Assembly (NCBI GenBank): GCA_027596195.1
Contig: JADGJG010000018.1
Span: 1-64,000 of the forward strand
Length of the DNA: 64,000 nt
Origin: Podochytrium sp. JEL0797
Lineage: Eukaryota > Chytridiomycota > Chytridiomycetes > Chytridiales > Chytriomycetaceae
Direction of reading: 5' to 3'
Both the position numbers and the translations under genes were made by a program. Of the stretch, positions 33,335 through 42,650 are shown piece after piece. Position 1 is the first letter of the stretch. Each line of letters starts with the position of its first letter. The notes beneath the pieces are model-generated. The model did no database searches. It worked only from the letters and a program-made list of their open reading frames with translations, and was not told where the DNA came from.

Positions 33335-34260
33335 TTAAGGGTGGACTTTTTGGCCATAAGAAAAATCGCAAGATGTCGTCCGCCATTTCGACTCCGAAAT
33401 GGTCCCCATAAGGCTGGCAAACCCCGCCTCCGACGCCACAGGGATCACAGGCAGCGCTCATGGTCGTCGGCGGCAGCGTCGTCATCGAGATGCATGGGCT
33501 CGTGGCCGTCATGGTCATCTACGGCGTGTTCAGAACGAGACCCTGCAGGTGTCAGCCGTCAGTTCGATACATGCTAGTGTGTCACATTTGAAGGAATCGC
33601 TACCTGGGGCAGCTCGGCGGCCGGATCCGAACCCAACGGCCTTGGCATGTTGTTTCTTTTTGCTCGGGGGCGGCATTTTGGGAAGAATTTCACTGATGAT
33701 CGATCGAAAGGAAAATCGCAAGTTTTTCAAAAATTCATAACAAATTAACAAATATCGATAAAAAAAATCTGCACATCAAATTCGATAGACAACTGGCAAG
33801 AGTGATATAGGACTTTGGAAGTAGCGAAAAATACCGAGAATTCATTAAGCAGTTACGCTAAGCAACTTGAAATGTTGCAAAAGTTGTCGAAAGATCTTTT
33901 TCATGGTCCAAGGACCGAAATCGCAATTTCCAAGTATCAAAAGTTGTTTTCAATACAACACTAGTGTAATAACCGTTGAGTTTGCATGGATCGGATTCCA
34001 TTTCGAAGAGGAGTTACATTTGCAAGGTTGGAAAATGCCCCCGTTCTCAGCGCGACTCATAACCGATCCCGAATGTATTTCCCGAATATTATTGGATATT
34101 CCAGTTAAGACTCCTCTCTTTATTCTGCTCTAAAAAATTCAGATCTGTCCAACTTCCCGTCAAGGCTTAAATTTGCTAACCGGAACTGGGGTTTTGAGGG
34201 GATCGAAAACGGCGATTTTTCCCGGACAGATTCGAACTTGTCGAAAAAGTCCACCCTTAA
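33335..34260. mobile_element. Degenerate TIR element with TTAA ends
   Basis: Seventeen bases, TTAAGGGTGGACTTTTT at 33335-33351, recur as exact inverted sequence at 34244-34260. The outer TTAA on both sides could be a target duplication, leaving 13-bp inverted repeats; TTAA targets are typical of piggyBac-like elements. The 926-bp interior holds only short frames. One is a two-exon minus-strand frame starting MPPPSKKKQHAKAVGF near 33676, which would end after about 55 codons. No complete transposase is recognisable. It is probably a non-autonomous or decayed copy. Confidence 0.5.
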
Positions 34261-34369
34261 CACAGCGATTAATGGTCAGAATAAAGTTTTGGAAATAGAC
34301 CCTTCATAAATTCTCGTTCTCTTGTACGCGGCGAATAACTGGCTCCTAACAGTAAAAGTAAAAAAGGAT

Positions 34370-34595
34370 GCCGCCCACCAGTTGCATCTGCTGCAGGGTG
34401 TCAAAGTCGCGCAGCCGTCGCAAAAATAAGCCGATGACAATGGGGACAGTGCTTGTATGGAAACTTGCGACAATAGTCGTAGTGCGCATTGTTGAAGATG
34501 ACGGCCTCCACTTCTGGTGGGACTCCGAATGGAAGGATAATATCGCACGGCTGCTCAGCGGTTCAGCAGGGGTCGCTGGTTTGGGCATTCATGTT
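34370..34595 (-). pseudogene. Decayed copy of the small Cys-rich gene
   Basis: Minus-strand codons MNAQTSDPC*TAEQPCDII then PFGVPPEVEAVIF align with MQAECSDSDLTVEQLCDI then RSFGIPPEIAAMIF of the gene at 34672-34929. There is a stop codon after ten residues. A frameshift precedes the zinc-binding part, which continues as FCDGCATLTPCSRCNWW in another frame. Confidence 0.7.
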
Positions 34596-34671
34596 GGAAA
34601 TAAGGTTGGGTGGCACAGGGTGTGAGATTCTGTTCGGTTTTTTGTTTGTTTTCCGATATTTGCTTGTGCGC

Positions 34672-34929
34672 TCAGCACCCTCTCAACCTCTTTGGGCGAA
34701 TCAAAACACGACACCAGCATTTAAAACAGTGCGCGCAGTATTCGCCGTTGCATTCCCCGCAAATAAACCGCCCGCAATGAATGCATTTGATTGCTCCAAA
34801 AGCGACTCCACACTTGCAAACCGCACGGCAAAAGATCATGGCCGCAATCTCTGGTGGGATTCCGAAGGACCGGAGAATGTCACAGAGCTGTTCAACGGTC
34901 AAATCGGAATCGCTGCATTCCGCTTGCAT
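34672..34929 (-). CDS. Small Cys-rich zinc-binding-like protein
   Basis: A single exon of 85 residues. The N-terminal half is a short helical segment (LTVEQLCDILRSFGIPPEIA). The C-terminal half packs cysteines and a histidine as CKCG, CIHCGRFICGEC and YCAHCFKCWC, which suggests a treble-clef or RING-like zinc fold. The family was not recognised. Start is the first ATG; the upstream extension has no ATG. A decayed copy (34370-34595) and a collapsed copy (33236-33334) lie beside it, so it belongs to a local multiplied family, perhaps linked to mobile DNA. Confidence 0.55.
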   Translation of the reverse strand: MQAECSDSDLTVEQLCDILRSFGIPPEIAAMIFCRAVCKCGVAFGAIKCIHCGRFICGECNGEYCAHCFKCWCRVLIRPKRLRGC

Positions 34930-35104
34930 GTTTGGGTTGCGAAATACGGTCAAATGAAGGTGGGTGGTGCAGTGGGATCGTGTGGGCTTTAAATTTTGCC
35001 ATTAGTTCATGGCTTTTATCGAAAATGTTGGAAAAGAGATGGAGGCAACAACTGTATTATAAACCTTTGAAAAATGGAAAAAGTCAATAACAATAGGAAT
35101 AAAT

Positions 35105-35292
35105 AATAATGCATTTGGCCAAAGTAAAAAAATTATCCCCAAAAAAGGAACAAGGAGCAAGGAACAATGTATCCGGCAGGCATTCTCGCCATTTCCGCAC
35201 AAAGGAACAAAGAACAATGCATCCGGCAGTCATTCTGGTCAAAATAATAAAATTATCCCCAAAAAAGGAACAAGGAACAATGTATTCGGCAA
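35105..35292 (+). repeat. Reiterated leader around the glycosyltransferase start
   Basis: The words ATTATCCCCAAAAAAGGAAC (35134 and 35255 regions) and GAACAATGTATCCGGCAG-like (35165, 35215, 35276) occur two and three times upstream of and across the start codon of the next gene. Each copy carries an ATG in the same context. The frame stays open through all copies. Confidence 0.7.
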
Positions 35293-36326
35293 CCACCAGA
35301 AAGACAGCGTTCTCGCTCCTCACTATTCTTGTTCTCCTTGCTCCCAGCTCGTATCTTCTTGGTCTTACTCCACATGGGACTGGTCTCAACTGCCCGAACG
35401 CGACCAGTCTGAACACGACGCAAGAAAAGGAGCCAAGTTGGTGCATCCTTCAAGTTTCGAGCGCCTTGAACGCCTCGCTTCTTGCCATCATCGACCAGAT
35501 CAAGACCAAGCAAGACGTCCAAAAATTCCTCACGGCCCACCCATCCGTATTCCACCACCTCGAAACCCTCTCTCTCCTGCTCACAAGACTCTACGCCATG
35601 GAGCAAAACTACACCCATCTGACCAGCCATGGCGACCCGTACATCACTGAACTTGAATCCAAGAACCTCGCGCACGCCAAATACTGGTTGAAACCCATGT
35701 TTGCGCGTGACACGATGGAAAACCACTCAGAATGCGAGTGGATCGCTTTATGGGATTTGGACGCGTTCCCATGGATGGAATCGCACACCTTGTCCTTCAA
35801 CAAGTTTTTTGACGCAATTACACCCACCTTCCAGTCCAAAAACTACCAATCATATGTTCGTGCGAAACTTGCAGGGGTTCCGTTCTATGAGCAATCAGCA
35901 GTTTTGCTAGTGGCCACCAATGGAGAGCGGTTGTGGCATTCGAGGGGGACTGTGGGGTGGCCGGAGGACAATGATGTGACGTTGGTGAATTCGGGAGTAT
36001 TTATGGTCAAGAATTGTGCGCGTGGGAGACAGTTGATGGTGGAGTGGTTGGATGGACCGTTGGATGCGAGTGAAGAGGAGAAAGAGTTGTGGGTCAAGCG
36101 TGATTGGCCTCATGCGGACCAAGGCGGGTTGAATTTGATTCTGGATTTGCGCTATCAGGAGGAACATGCCATGTATCCCTATCAGGACTTTCATGATCAC
36201 AATAATGGGTTTATTCGTCATGGAGCGGGAGACCATAAGCAAAGAGTTCTGGTGAATGCGCGCCAGAAGCTGATTGAATTGGGGTTCAAGTTTGCAGAAT
36301 GCGGGGAGGCCACAGATTGTTCGTAA
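35280..36326 (+). CDS. GT34-like type II glycosyltransferase
   Basis: A single exon of 348 residues. After a short N terminus lies a signal-anchor (TAFSLLTILVLLAPSSYLLGL), so the catalytic part should be in the Golgi lumen. Recognisable features are AHPSVFHHLETL (compare KHPQVFHHW in the GT8-GT34 protein), a metal-binding DLD in WIALWDLDAFPW, VNSGVFMVKN and a DQGGLNLIL segment. The overall pattern suits GT34 (GMA12/MNN10) or a related GT-A family; the exact donor is unknown. Several in-frame ATGs lie upstream in a repeated leader. The ATG at 35280 puts the anchor closest to the N terminus and is preferred. Confidence 0.7.
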   Translation: MYSATTRKTAFSLLTILVLLAPSSYLLGLTPHGTGLNCPNATSLNTTQEKEPSWCILQVSSALNASLLAIIDQIKTKQDVQKFLTAHPSVFHHLETLSLLLTRLYAMEQNYTHLTSHGDPYITELESKNLAHAKYWLKPMFARDTMENHSECEWIALWDLDAFPWMESHTLSFNKFFDAITPTFQSKNYQSYVRAKLAGVPFYEQSAVLLVATNGERLWHSRGTVGWPEDNDVTLVNSGVFMVKNCARGRQLMVEWLDGPLDASEEEKELWVKRDWPHADQGGLNLILDLRYQEEHAMYPYQDFHDHNNGFIRHGAGDHKQRVLVNARQKLIELGFKFAECGEATDCS

Positions 36327-36472
36327 CAGAGTTCACGCGGATTTCATTTGGGCCTATGGAACATGAAAAGAATTAATCAACAAAATGCTTTTTACACACC
36401 GTTAACCGCCTGAATCAAAACTCACCGAAACGCAGGACCGAAATCGACGTTAAAGTTGGACACACTGAGATT

Positions 36473-36960
36473 TCAATTCCTTCTCTTCATCCCAACTAGG
36501 AGCTCATAGTCTTTAATACTGCTCCATGTGAAATCGATTTCCCGTCGGACCGGCTGGCGGACTGCAGCTTGGGACCGATTCGTGGTGATGGAATAATGGG
36601 TCTGCATGGACTCGGAGTCGCCGTCAGCGCAAATGCATGGTTGAGAATAGTCTTGTGTGCCGGAATTGATGATGAACGGTAGCTTTTTAAGTCGTCGGAA
36701 GTGCTTATTATTTTTTGGAAGGTGTTTTCTGAGGTCGACACTCGCACACGTAAGATATTGCGTAAGGCCCCTCACGAATGGCTCTGAATGGTATGAGAGG
36801 TTGGGAATTTGATGATGAACTATTGGTAGCAGTTGGAAGGGTCATGATCGCTCAATGTAAGATGTTGGCCGTTAGTGTGGGGGTATGGGCATGTGAGGTA
36901 TAGTGATTGAGAGACCGTCGCTTGGCAATAAATCGGACTTCGTATCCCTATTTCTTAAGA
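36473..36960 (-). pseudogene. Truncated copy of the orphan gene at 37058
   Basis: Minus-strand sequence matches the first half of the next gene: DYSQPCICADGDSESMQTHY and EIDFTWSSIKDYELLVGM correspond to SYSQPYICADGDSVSMQT and EIDLTWSSMKDHELLVGM. The start codon is lost (CCTAT in place of CCCAT on the plus strand near 36948). Frames are disrupted, and the C-terminal hydrophobic half is absent. Confidence 0.75.
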
Positions 36961-37057
36961 GTGAAGGAAAATCGGAAAGAAAACTACTGTATCCCACGAT
37001 TTTTCAACATGGTTTGTAACAGATGAGGAGAAAATACATTTCTTATATTTACAAGAT

Positions 37058-37858
37058 TCACATAAGGACAGTCGCAGCTTGCTTCAGCACTTTCGCGCCA
37101 CACATAATCTGCTTCAAGTTTGCCATTCCAGAACTAATACCAACACCAGTCAGAACAATCGATCCACTAACCACACACCCGGCAGCCATTCCCATCGTTC
37201 CCGCCGTGAGGACATACATAACCCCCGCACTCGATCCAGCTGCTGCCGCACCACCCGCGAACAAAACTCCAGCAGCAGCCCCCGCCACAACCGCAAACGG
37301 CAGCGAAATCAAACCCGCAACCATCGTCGCTTGTCCCATTGAAAGATTATGGTCCACACACTCCAACTGCCACAAACACGACTGCAAATGCATCACGTCC
37401 AAGCTCTGGTCGCCTTCGCCGTCCCCCAATTCGACCCACATGGGCCGTCCCTTCTCGACGCCCAGCCATTTCCCCTTTTCGGCATTGTACATCCCAACGA
37501 GGAGTTCGTGGTCTTTCATACTGCTCCACGTGAGATCGATTTCCCCTGAGGCGGCCATAAACCGACTGGCGGACTTCATTTTGCGACCAAAAATGAGGAG
37601 GGACCAATTCGTGGTGGCGGAAGAACGGGTCTGCATGGACACGGAGTCGCCATCAGCGCAAATGTACGGTTGAGAGTATGAGTCAAAGCGTAGACTGGTG
37701 TAGCCTTGCGTGCCGGCTTTGATGATGAATTTTTGGTAGCTGTTGGAAGTGTCACGATCGCTCAATGTTAGAGGTTGGCGGTTGTTGTGGGGCTGTGGGC
37801 ATGTGAGGTATACGGGCTGAGAGACGGGCTTAGCAATGAAGCGGACTTCGGATCCCAT
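37058..37858 (-). CDS. Orphan protein with C-terminal Gly/Ala-rich membrane region
   Basis: A single exon of 266 residues; family not recognised. Residues 1-165 are soluble with beta-type composition and aromatic motifs (PQPHNNRQPLTLSDRD, YSQPYICADGDSVSMQT, EIDLTWSSMKDHELLVGMYN). Residues about 175-250 are strongly hydrophobic and small-residue rich (VAGLISLPFAVVAGAAAGVL then MYVLTAGTMGMAAGCVVSGS), probably two to three membrane-inserting segments. No signal peptide is seen. A truncated copy lies immediately downstream on the same strand. The ATG at 37858 is the first in frame. Confidence 0.65.
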   Translation of the reverse strand: MGSEVRFIAKPVSQPVYLTCPQPHNNRQPLTLSDRDTSNSYQKFIIKAGTQGYTSLRFDSYSQPYICADGDSVSMQTRSSATTNWSLLIFGRKMKSASRFMAASGEIDLTWSSMKDHELLVGMYNAEKGKWLGVEKGRPMWVELGDGEGDQSLDVMHLQSCLWQLECVDHNLSMGQATMVAGLISLPFAVVAGAAAGVLFAGGAAAAGSSAGVMYVLTAGTMGMAAGCVVSGSIVLTGVGISSGMANLKQIMCGAKVLKQAATVLM

Positions 37859-38009
37859 TGAAATCAAGAGTGGAGAGAGAGAATGTCGGCTTTTTGAGAA
37901 ACAAAATTGAGTGGCACCCTTCCTTCCCCACGATTCTTCGCAAAGTTCTCTCAGAAAATATCGTCAACGGAAAAGTTGAATATCACATATATGCATATGA
38001 GGCCTTAAT

Positions 38010-38660
38010 TCAAAGAACATCGATAGATCATTCCCATCTTGGAGAAAAACTCCATCACAAGATGCGAGTCCGCGAATTGAACAACACGCACAACGAATTC
38101 ACTTCAACAGTTTTCATGGATTCGTTCGCAAAAGTCACGCCGGAAACCACGCTCGGCGCAGTGGCGTGCGCAATCACGACGGTATTCTCTCCCCGAGTAA
38201 TCTCGTACACCTCCGTTTCGTCCAACTTGAATTTTTAGAAGATGGAGTAAAAGGAAGGGAACTCTGACAAGCTCTTGTTTGGGCGGTCAAGGAAGGACGG
38301 GACAGACCCGCCCCTCTTTTGAAATATGTGGCAGTGAAGGGGCGCCAAGTTTGTAATTCGTGATGCTTCGATGCTTTGACGTGTTCCAGTCCTGCTTGCT
38401 TGGTCCTTTTGAAGCATTCGCCGAAGAGTAACTGGTGATAGTGTTCGGAAATTCGTCAGGAGCCTTTGTGGCGAAATTCACCTGGAAATATTGATGAACG
38501 AGACGTGATCCACCAAGAGCAGGAGAAACAAGCTCCGGCCCAACAACTGCCGAAATAAAGCGAATTCAAGACACATGCACGCCGATTCTTGAGGACGATG
38601 TGCCCTCCTCGCACGCGAAGTTAATGGCATAATACAGCCTAATAAAACCAAATATCAATT
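38010..38660 (-). pseudogene. Decayed copy of the NTF2-like gene
   Basis: Minus-strand codons around 38230-38060 encode KFKLDETEVYEITRGENTVV and VVSGVTFANES. These match KVDEDELYEVQQGENAVVIS and VVAGVTFVNEY of the gene at 38694-39107. A region near 38300 matches SLGLPDKSLAEF, but the segments are separated and out of frame. The upstream flank (about 38320-38480) also matches the flank of the intact gene (about 39170-39340). This is a tandem segmental duplication in which one copy decayed. Confidence 0.75.
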
Positions 38661-38693
38661 ACATATGAGGCATTTATTCAAAGTACATCCACG

Positions 38694-39107
38694 TTAGATC
38701 ATGCCCAATTTCGTGTAAAACTGAATCGCAAGATGCGAGTCACAGAATTGAACAACACGCACAACCAACCCATCCTTGTTCGTTTCCGTAATGTTGACGT
38801 ATTCGTTTACAAAGGTTACACCAGCAACCACTCCCGACGCAGTGGCGTGCGAAATCACGACTGCATTCTCTCCCTGCTGGACCTCGTACAACTCGTCTTC
38901 GTCCACCTTGAAATTGACAGTTTCGAACATCGCGAAAGAGTCAACGAACTCTGCCAAGCTCTTGTCTGGAAGGCCCAGGGAGGACGGGCGGGTGACGTAA
39001 ACAAAGACAGACTTGTCACACACGGACGAGAGCAAGTCAAAGTTTTTCGTGTTGACGGCCTCAACGATAACGCGAGCGTTGCGGAGAGCGAGACTTGGTG
39101 GAGACAT
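38694..39107 (-). CDS. NTF2-like / SnoaL-like fold protein
   Basis: A single exon of 137 residues. Size and pattern suit the NTF2-like cone fold: N-terminal helices (LALRNARVIVEAVNTKNFDL), then curved strands (VVISHATASGVVAGVTFVNE, VVRVVQFCDSHLAIQF). No signal peptide or catalytic signature specific to one subfamily is seen, so function is unknown. It lies divergently from kexin 2 (start codons about 450 bp apart) and next to a decayed tandem copy. Confidence 0.65.
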   Translation of the reverse strand: MSPPSLALRNARVIVEAVNTKNFDLLSSVCDKSVFVYVTRPSSLGLPDKSLAEFVDSFAMFETVNFKVDEDELYEVQQGENAVVISHATASGVVAGVTFVNEYVNITETNKDGLVVRVVQFCDSHLAIQFYTKLGMI

Positions 39108-39553
39108 TGAAGGTTATGGTTGATTTTGCACGACAATTCAATCTTCCTTTGCGTTAAGTACTCGAAATGTGTGGCAGTGATGGGACGCCAAGGTGGCAGT
39201 GTATTTTCCAACACGGGAAGCAGCGTTGCTTTGCTCGTCATTTGCGATGCTTCGAGGCTTGGCGGTGCTCCTTCTTGCTTGGCCATTTTGAAGCATCGAG
39301 AGAAGAGGAACTGGTGACAGTGTTTGGGAAATTGGAAGGGATTTCTGTACCCAAGATCGCTAGTTGAATAGATTTTCAAGCTAGAGTGCACAAAGCGATT
39401 AGACATTTGCTGGAGGGCTCAGGCTGGATTCTGCGTTGAATAAAGCAACTCTTTCCCCTTATTCCGTCGCACCCATGCCCATGAAAAATCTCATTTGGGG
39501 TTCGTGCAGGTTGTCCCATTGTTCCCCGAACGAACCAAAAAATCGACACCAGC
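39108..39553. other. Upstream flank shared with the decayed copy; divergent promoter
   Basis: About 39120-39370 repeats sequence from the flank of the decayed NTF2-like copy (GTGGCAGTGA near 38330 and 39171; TTTTGAAGCAT near 38407 and 39286). A minus-strand frame beginning MAKQEGAPPSLEASQ falls here but runs into the NTF2-like gene in another frame. The right half should hold the kexin 2 promoter. Confidence 0.5.
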
Positions 39554-41923
39554 ATGCTCTTGGTCGCCCTCGTGACTTCCTTGGCTTTCCTCTCCTCCAC
39601 CAATGCGGACCCTCTCATCCCATCGCAGCCCACCGTGTCACCCAACGACCACGAACACTTCAACTACTTTGCGTTCAAGCTCGCGGATTCCACCCCTCTG
39701 CACGCACGGACAGTTGCCGAATCCTTCGGAATGCACTACGTTGGGCCAGTGGGAGAGCTTAATGGATATTATCAGGCTGCGTTGAGAAAGGAGGAAGTCT
39801 CACGCTGGGCCAGACGGCGGCGCAGAGACTCGTTCATTCCGGCGGATTCAAAAGATGCAGAGGTTGTCGGATACGATCTGCTCTCCCACGATTCAATTCA
39901 ATGGACCCAGGTCCAAGTTCCCAGGAGGTTGGAGCGGAGAGCTGAACCCGTGATGGATTCGAGTTTGGAAGCCGCCAAGGCGTTTGGGATTTCGGACCCC
40001 GAGTTTCCATTCCAGTGGCATTTGGTGAACCATTCGCCTGAACAGATTGGAAATGATCATAATGTGACTGCGGCGTGGGATCAAGGTGTGTTTTCGAAAT
40101 TAGGAATGCGGAATGAAGGGGGTGTTGCTAACTCGATATTTCTTGAACGCCTCATACAGGAATCTTTGGGAATGGGACTGTGGTTTGCATCGTGGATGAT
40201 GGGTTATACCACGAAAGTGCGGACCTGAAGGACAACTTTGTGAGTTCTGATGAGTTCTGGTTTCGAAGCCGGCGAGTCTGAACCCTTTCCCAAACAGTTC
40301 GCGGAAGGCTCCTACGACTTCAACGATCACATGCCTGATCCGAGCCCCAAAACAACCTACGACCGCCACGGCACGCGCTGTGCCGGAGAAATCGCGGCCG
40401 TCAAAAATGGCGTTTGCGGGGTCGGAATCGCGTACGAATCGAAAGTATCTGCCGTCCGTATCCTCGGAGGAGAAGTAACGCAGGCCGATGAAGCCGCTTC
40501 CGTCAACTACAAGTTCAACGAAAACCATATTTACTCGTGCAGCTGGGGACCCACCGACGACGGGAAAACGATGGAAGCTCCTTCGACTCTCGTTGCGGAA
40601 GCGTTCATTAACGGGGTCACGAATGGTCGTGGAGGACTTGGATCCATCTTTGTGTTTGCGTCTGGGAATGGAGGGATGGCTGGGGATAATTGCAATTTTG
40701 ACGGATTCACGAATAGCATCTACACCATCACGGTTGGGGCTGTCGATAGGTTTGGCAGGCATCCCGAATACAGCGAAAAATGCAGTGCGAACTTGGTGGT
40801 GATGTTTAGCAGCTCGGATTCAAGGCACAACGACGCGATCGTGAGTTGTGGTTTTCGAAATAACCTTCAGTTCTCTCAAACTTCTTTCTCAGGCCACTAC
40901 GGACTGGAAACTCGGTCTCACAGGTGACCTCTGCACCCGTTCGCACGGTGGTACCTCTGCCGCTGCTCCCCTCGCTGCCGGAATCTACGCCCTGGTACAC
41001 TCGATCCGCCCCGACTTAAACTGGCGCGACTTTCAACACCTCTCCGTTCGCACCGCTGTCTCTGTGAGTCCGAATGACCCGTCATGGTTCAAAACGGCCG
41101 CAGGGAGAATGTACAGTCACGCGTTTGGGTACGGCAAGTTGGACGCGTACTGGATTTTGGAGGCTGCCAAAGTGTGGGAGAGTGTTCCTGCTCAGATTCA
41201 GCTGCGTACTGAGTTTGTTGGTCCCGTTGGAGGAGACTCTGTGATTCCGCAAGAGAAAGGGGCGGATTCGAGGGTCCAAATCTTGGTGACTGAGGAAATG
41301 TTGAGTTCTGTTGGTTTGAACGCGTTGGAGCATGTTACTGTGACGGTGAACATTGATCACCAGCGCCGCGGGGATGTGAATGTCGATTTGGTGAGCCCGA
41401 ATGGAGTTGTTTCTCAACTGGCAGTGGGAAGGAAGAGTGATGCAGATGTTTCTGGGTTCAGGAACTGGACATTTATGAGTGTCGCGCATTGGTGAGTTGT
41501 GATTCCTTGGCTATTTGTGTGTTTCGGCTGTTGAGTTCTGATTCCAGGGACGAGAGTGCTCTTGGATTGTGGCAAGTTGTTGTATCAGATCAGATCAACC
41601 CAGGCAAGACGGGCGTGTTCCATAATGCGTCCATCACATTTTGGGGATCAGCTGGGATTCCAGTTATCCCGAGTGTCGAACTGAATCCACATGTTATCAT
41701 GAATGCTTCGAAGGCGACCAACGAGTCCATTTTCGTTCCCGAAGCGCCCAGTTTTCAATCGCAAGGCTGGATTCTCGGAGAATGCGTGTTGGTTCTCAGC
41801 GTTGCTGCATTCGTTTTGTGGTTCGCAACGAGGCGGAAGAAGGTTTCGAAACGCGAGAGAATCGAGGACGGCGGGGTTCTGTTCAAGAGACTTGACAGTC
41901 GAGAAGAGGATGAGGAAGAATAG
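39554..41923 (+). CDS. Kexin-like proprotein convertase 2
   Basis: Exons are 39554-40085, 40160-40239, 40298-40840, 40893-41491 and 41548-41923, giving 709 residues. It has a signal peptide (MLLVALVTSLAFLSSTNA) and a prodomain with RRRR and RRLERR basic sites. The subtilisin domain shows VDDGL (Asp), DRHGTRCAGE (His), FASGNGG (oxyanion Asn) and HGGTSAAAP (Ser). The P domain contains GDVNVDLVSP and FMSVAHW. A short stalk, a span (GECVLVLSVAAFVLWFATR) and a basic-then-acidic tail follow. Exons 2 to 4 have exactly the sizes found in kexin 1 (80, 543, 599 nt), so the two are duplicates. The stalk and tail are shorter than in kexin 1. Confidence 0.93.
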
Positions 41924-42010
41924 ACGGTTATGTATTTACATTTTGAAATTCAAGACCGCGTCAGTTTTTGTCCGAAATTTTGCTTTCCCGCCGAACGACA
42001 GGCCAAAAAG

Positions 42011-42515
42011 ATGCCGAAAATGGTACCCTCAACTGGCCACGCTTCGAGCCTGCTTCAGGGTACCAGCTTCCTGCATGCGCTGCTTGTGATCCACCGCTTT
42101 CTTGGCGAGATTGCGCACCCACATGACCTCCTCATTCTCTTCTCGACCTGCCGATTCTTCACCCAGGCGCGTCTTTTCGAAGCCAGATGGAAAACGAGGC
42201 GGTAGAAGTCATATTCGCATCGCGTCGTTAGTTGTGGGTGTCGCCCAGACGAGGGTTAAGGACGTGGCTCCATTCGCTTGCATCAAGAGTCTGAGGGAAC
42301 TCGACATTGAAGACACTCGGGTCATTCGTATCGCGCCTCTCGCCAGTTTGCCGTTGTTAGAAGCGCTTAAGTTCAGCGACCATGTGCTGGATGTGGAATG
42401 TTTGTCCAAATTCAAGAACCTCAAGGTTGTGAATGGAGGAGAACCGTTTGAGTTGGACAGCTGTGCTAGTGAGGTTTCGGACGAGGACGATATTTTGGAG
42501 AGAATGTCCGAATGA
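42011..42515 (+). pseudogene. F-box-like/LRR remnant 5
   Basis: The start, MPKMVPSTGHASSLLQ then LHALLVIHRFLGEI and LLILFSTCRFFTQARLFEAR, matches LRR pseudogene 4. That frame stops near 42204. A second frame carries only about two LRRs (IKSLRELDIEDTRVIRIAPL, LLEALKFSDHVLDVECL) and an acidic tail. Most of the expected repeats are missing, so this is a deleted copy or a very short derived gene. Confidence 0.6.
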
Positions 42516-42650
42516 ACAAGAAACTATTTAAACAACGAATTTCATATTTATATTTTATGAGATCAACAACAACCACTACTCAACAACATGAGAAGAAATT
42601 AAAACCTAGTGAAACAAATCAGAAAATTAAACAACAGCAACAACAGGAAA

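Noticed and set aside
35105..35292. CRISPR-like or regulatory array
   Set aside because: Only two to three imperfect units of unequal spacing in a eukaryotic gene leader; simple duplication explains it.
39120..39406. Minus-strand frame MAKQEGAPPSLEASQ as a separate gene or first exon
   Set aside because: It runs into the NTF2-like gene in the wrong frame and lies in duplicated flank sequence. The NTF2-like ATG at 39107 is sufficient.
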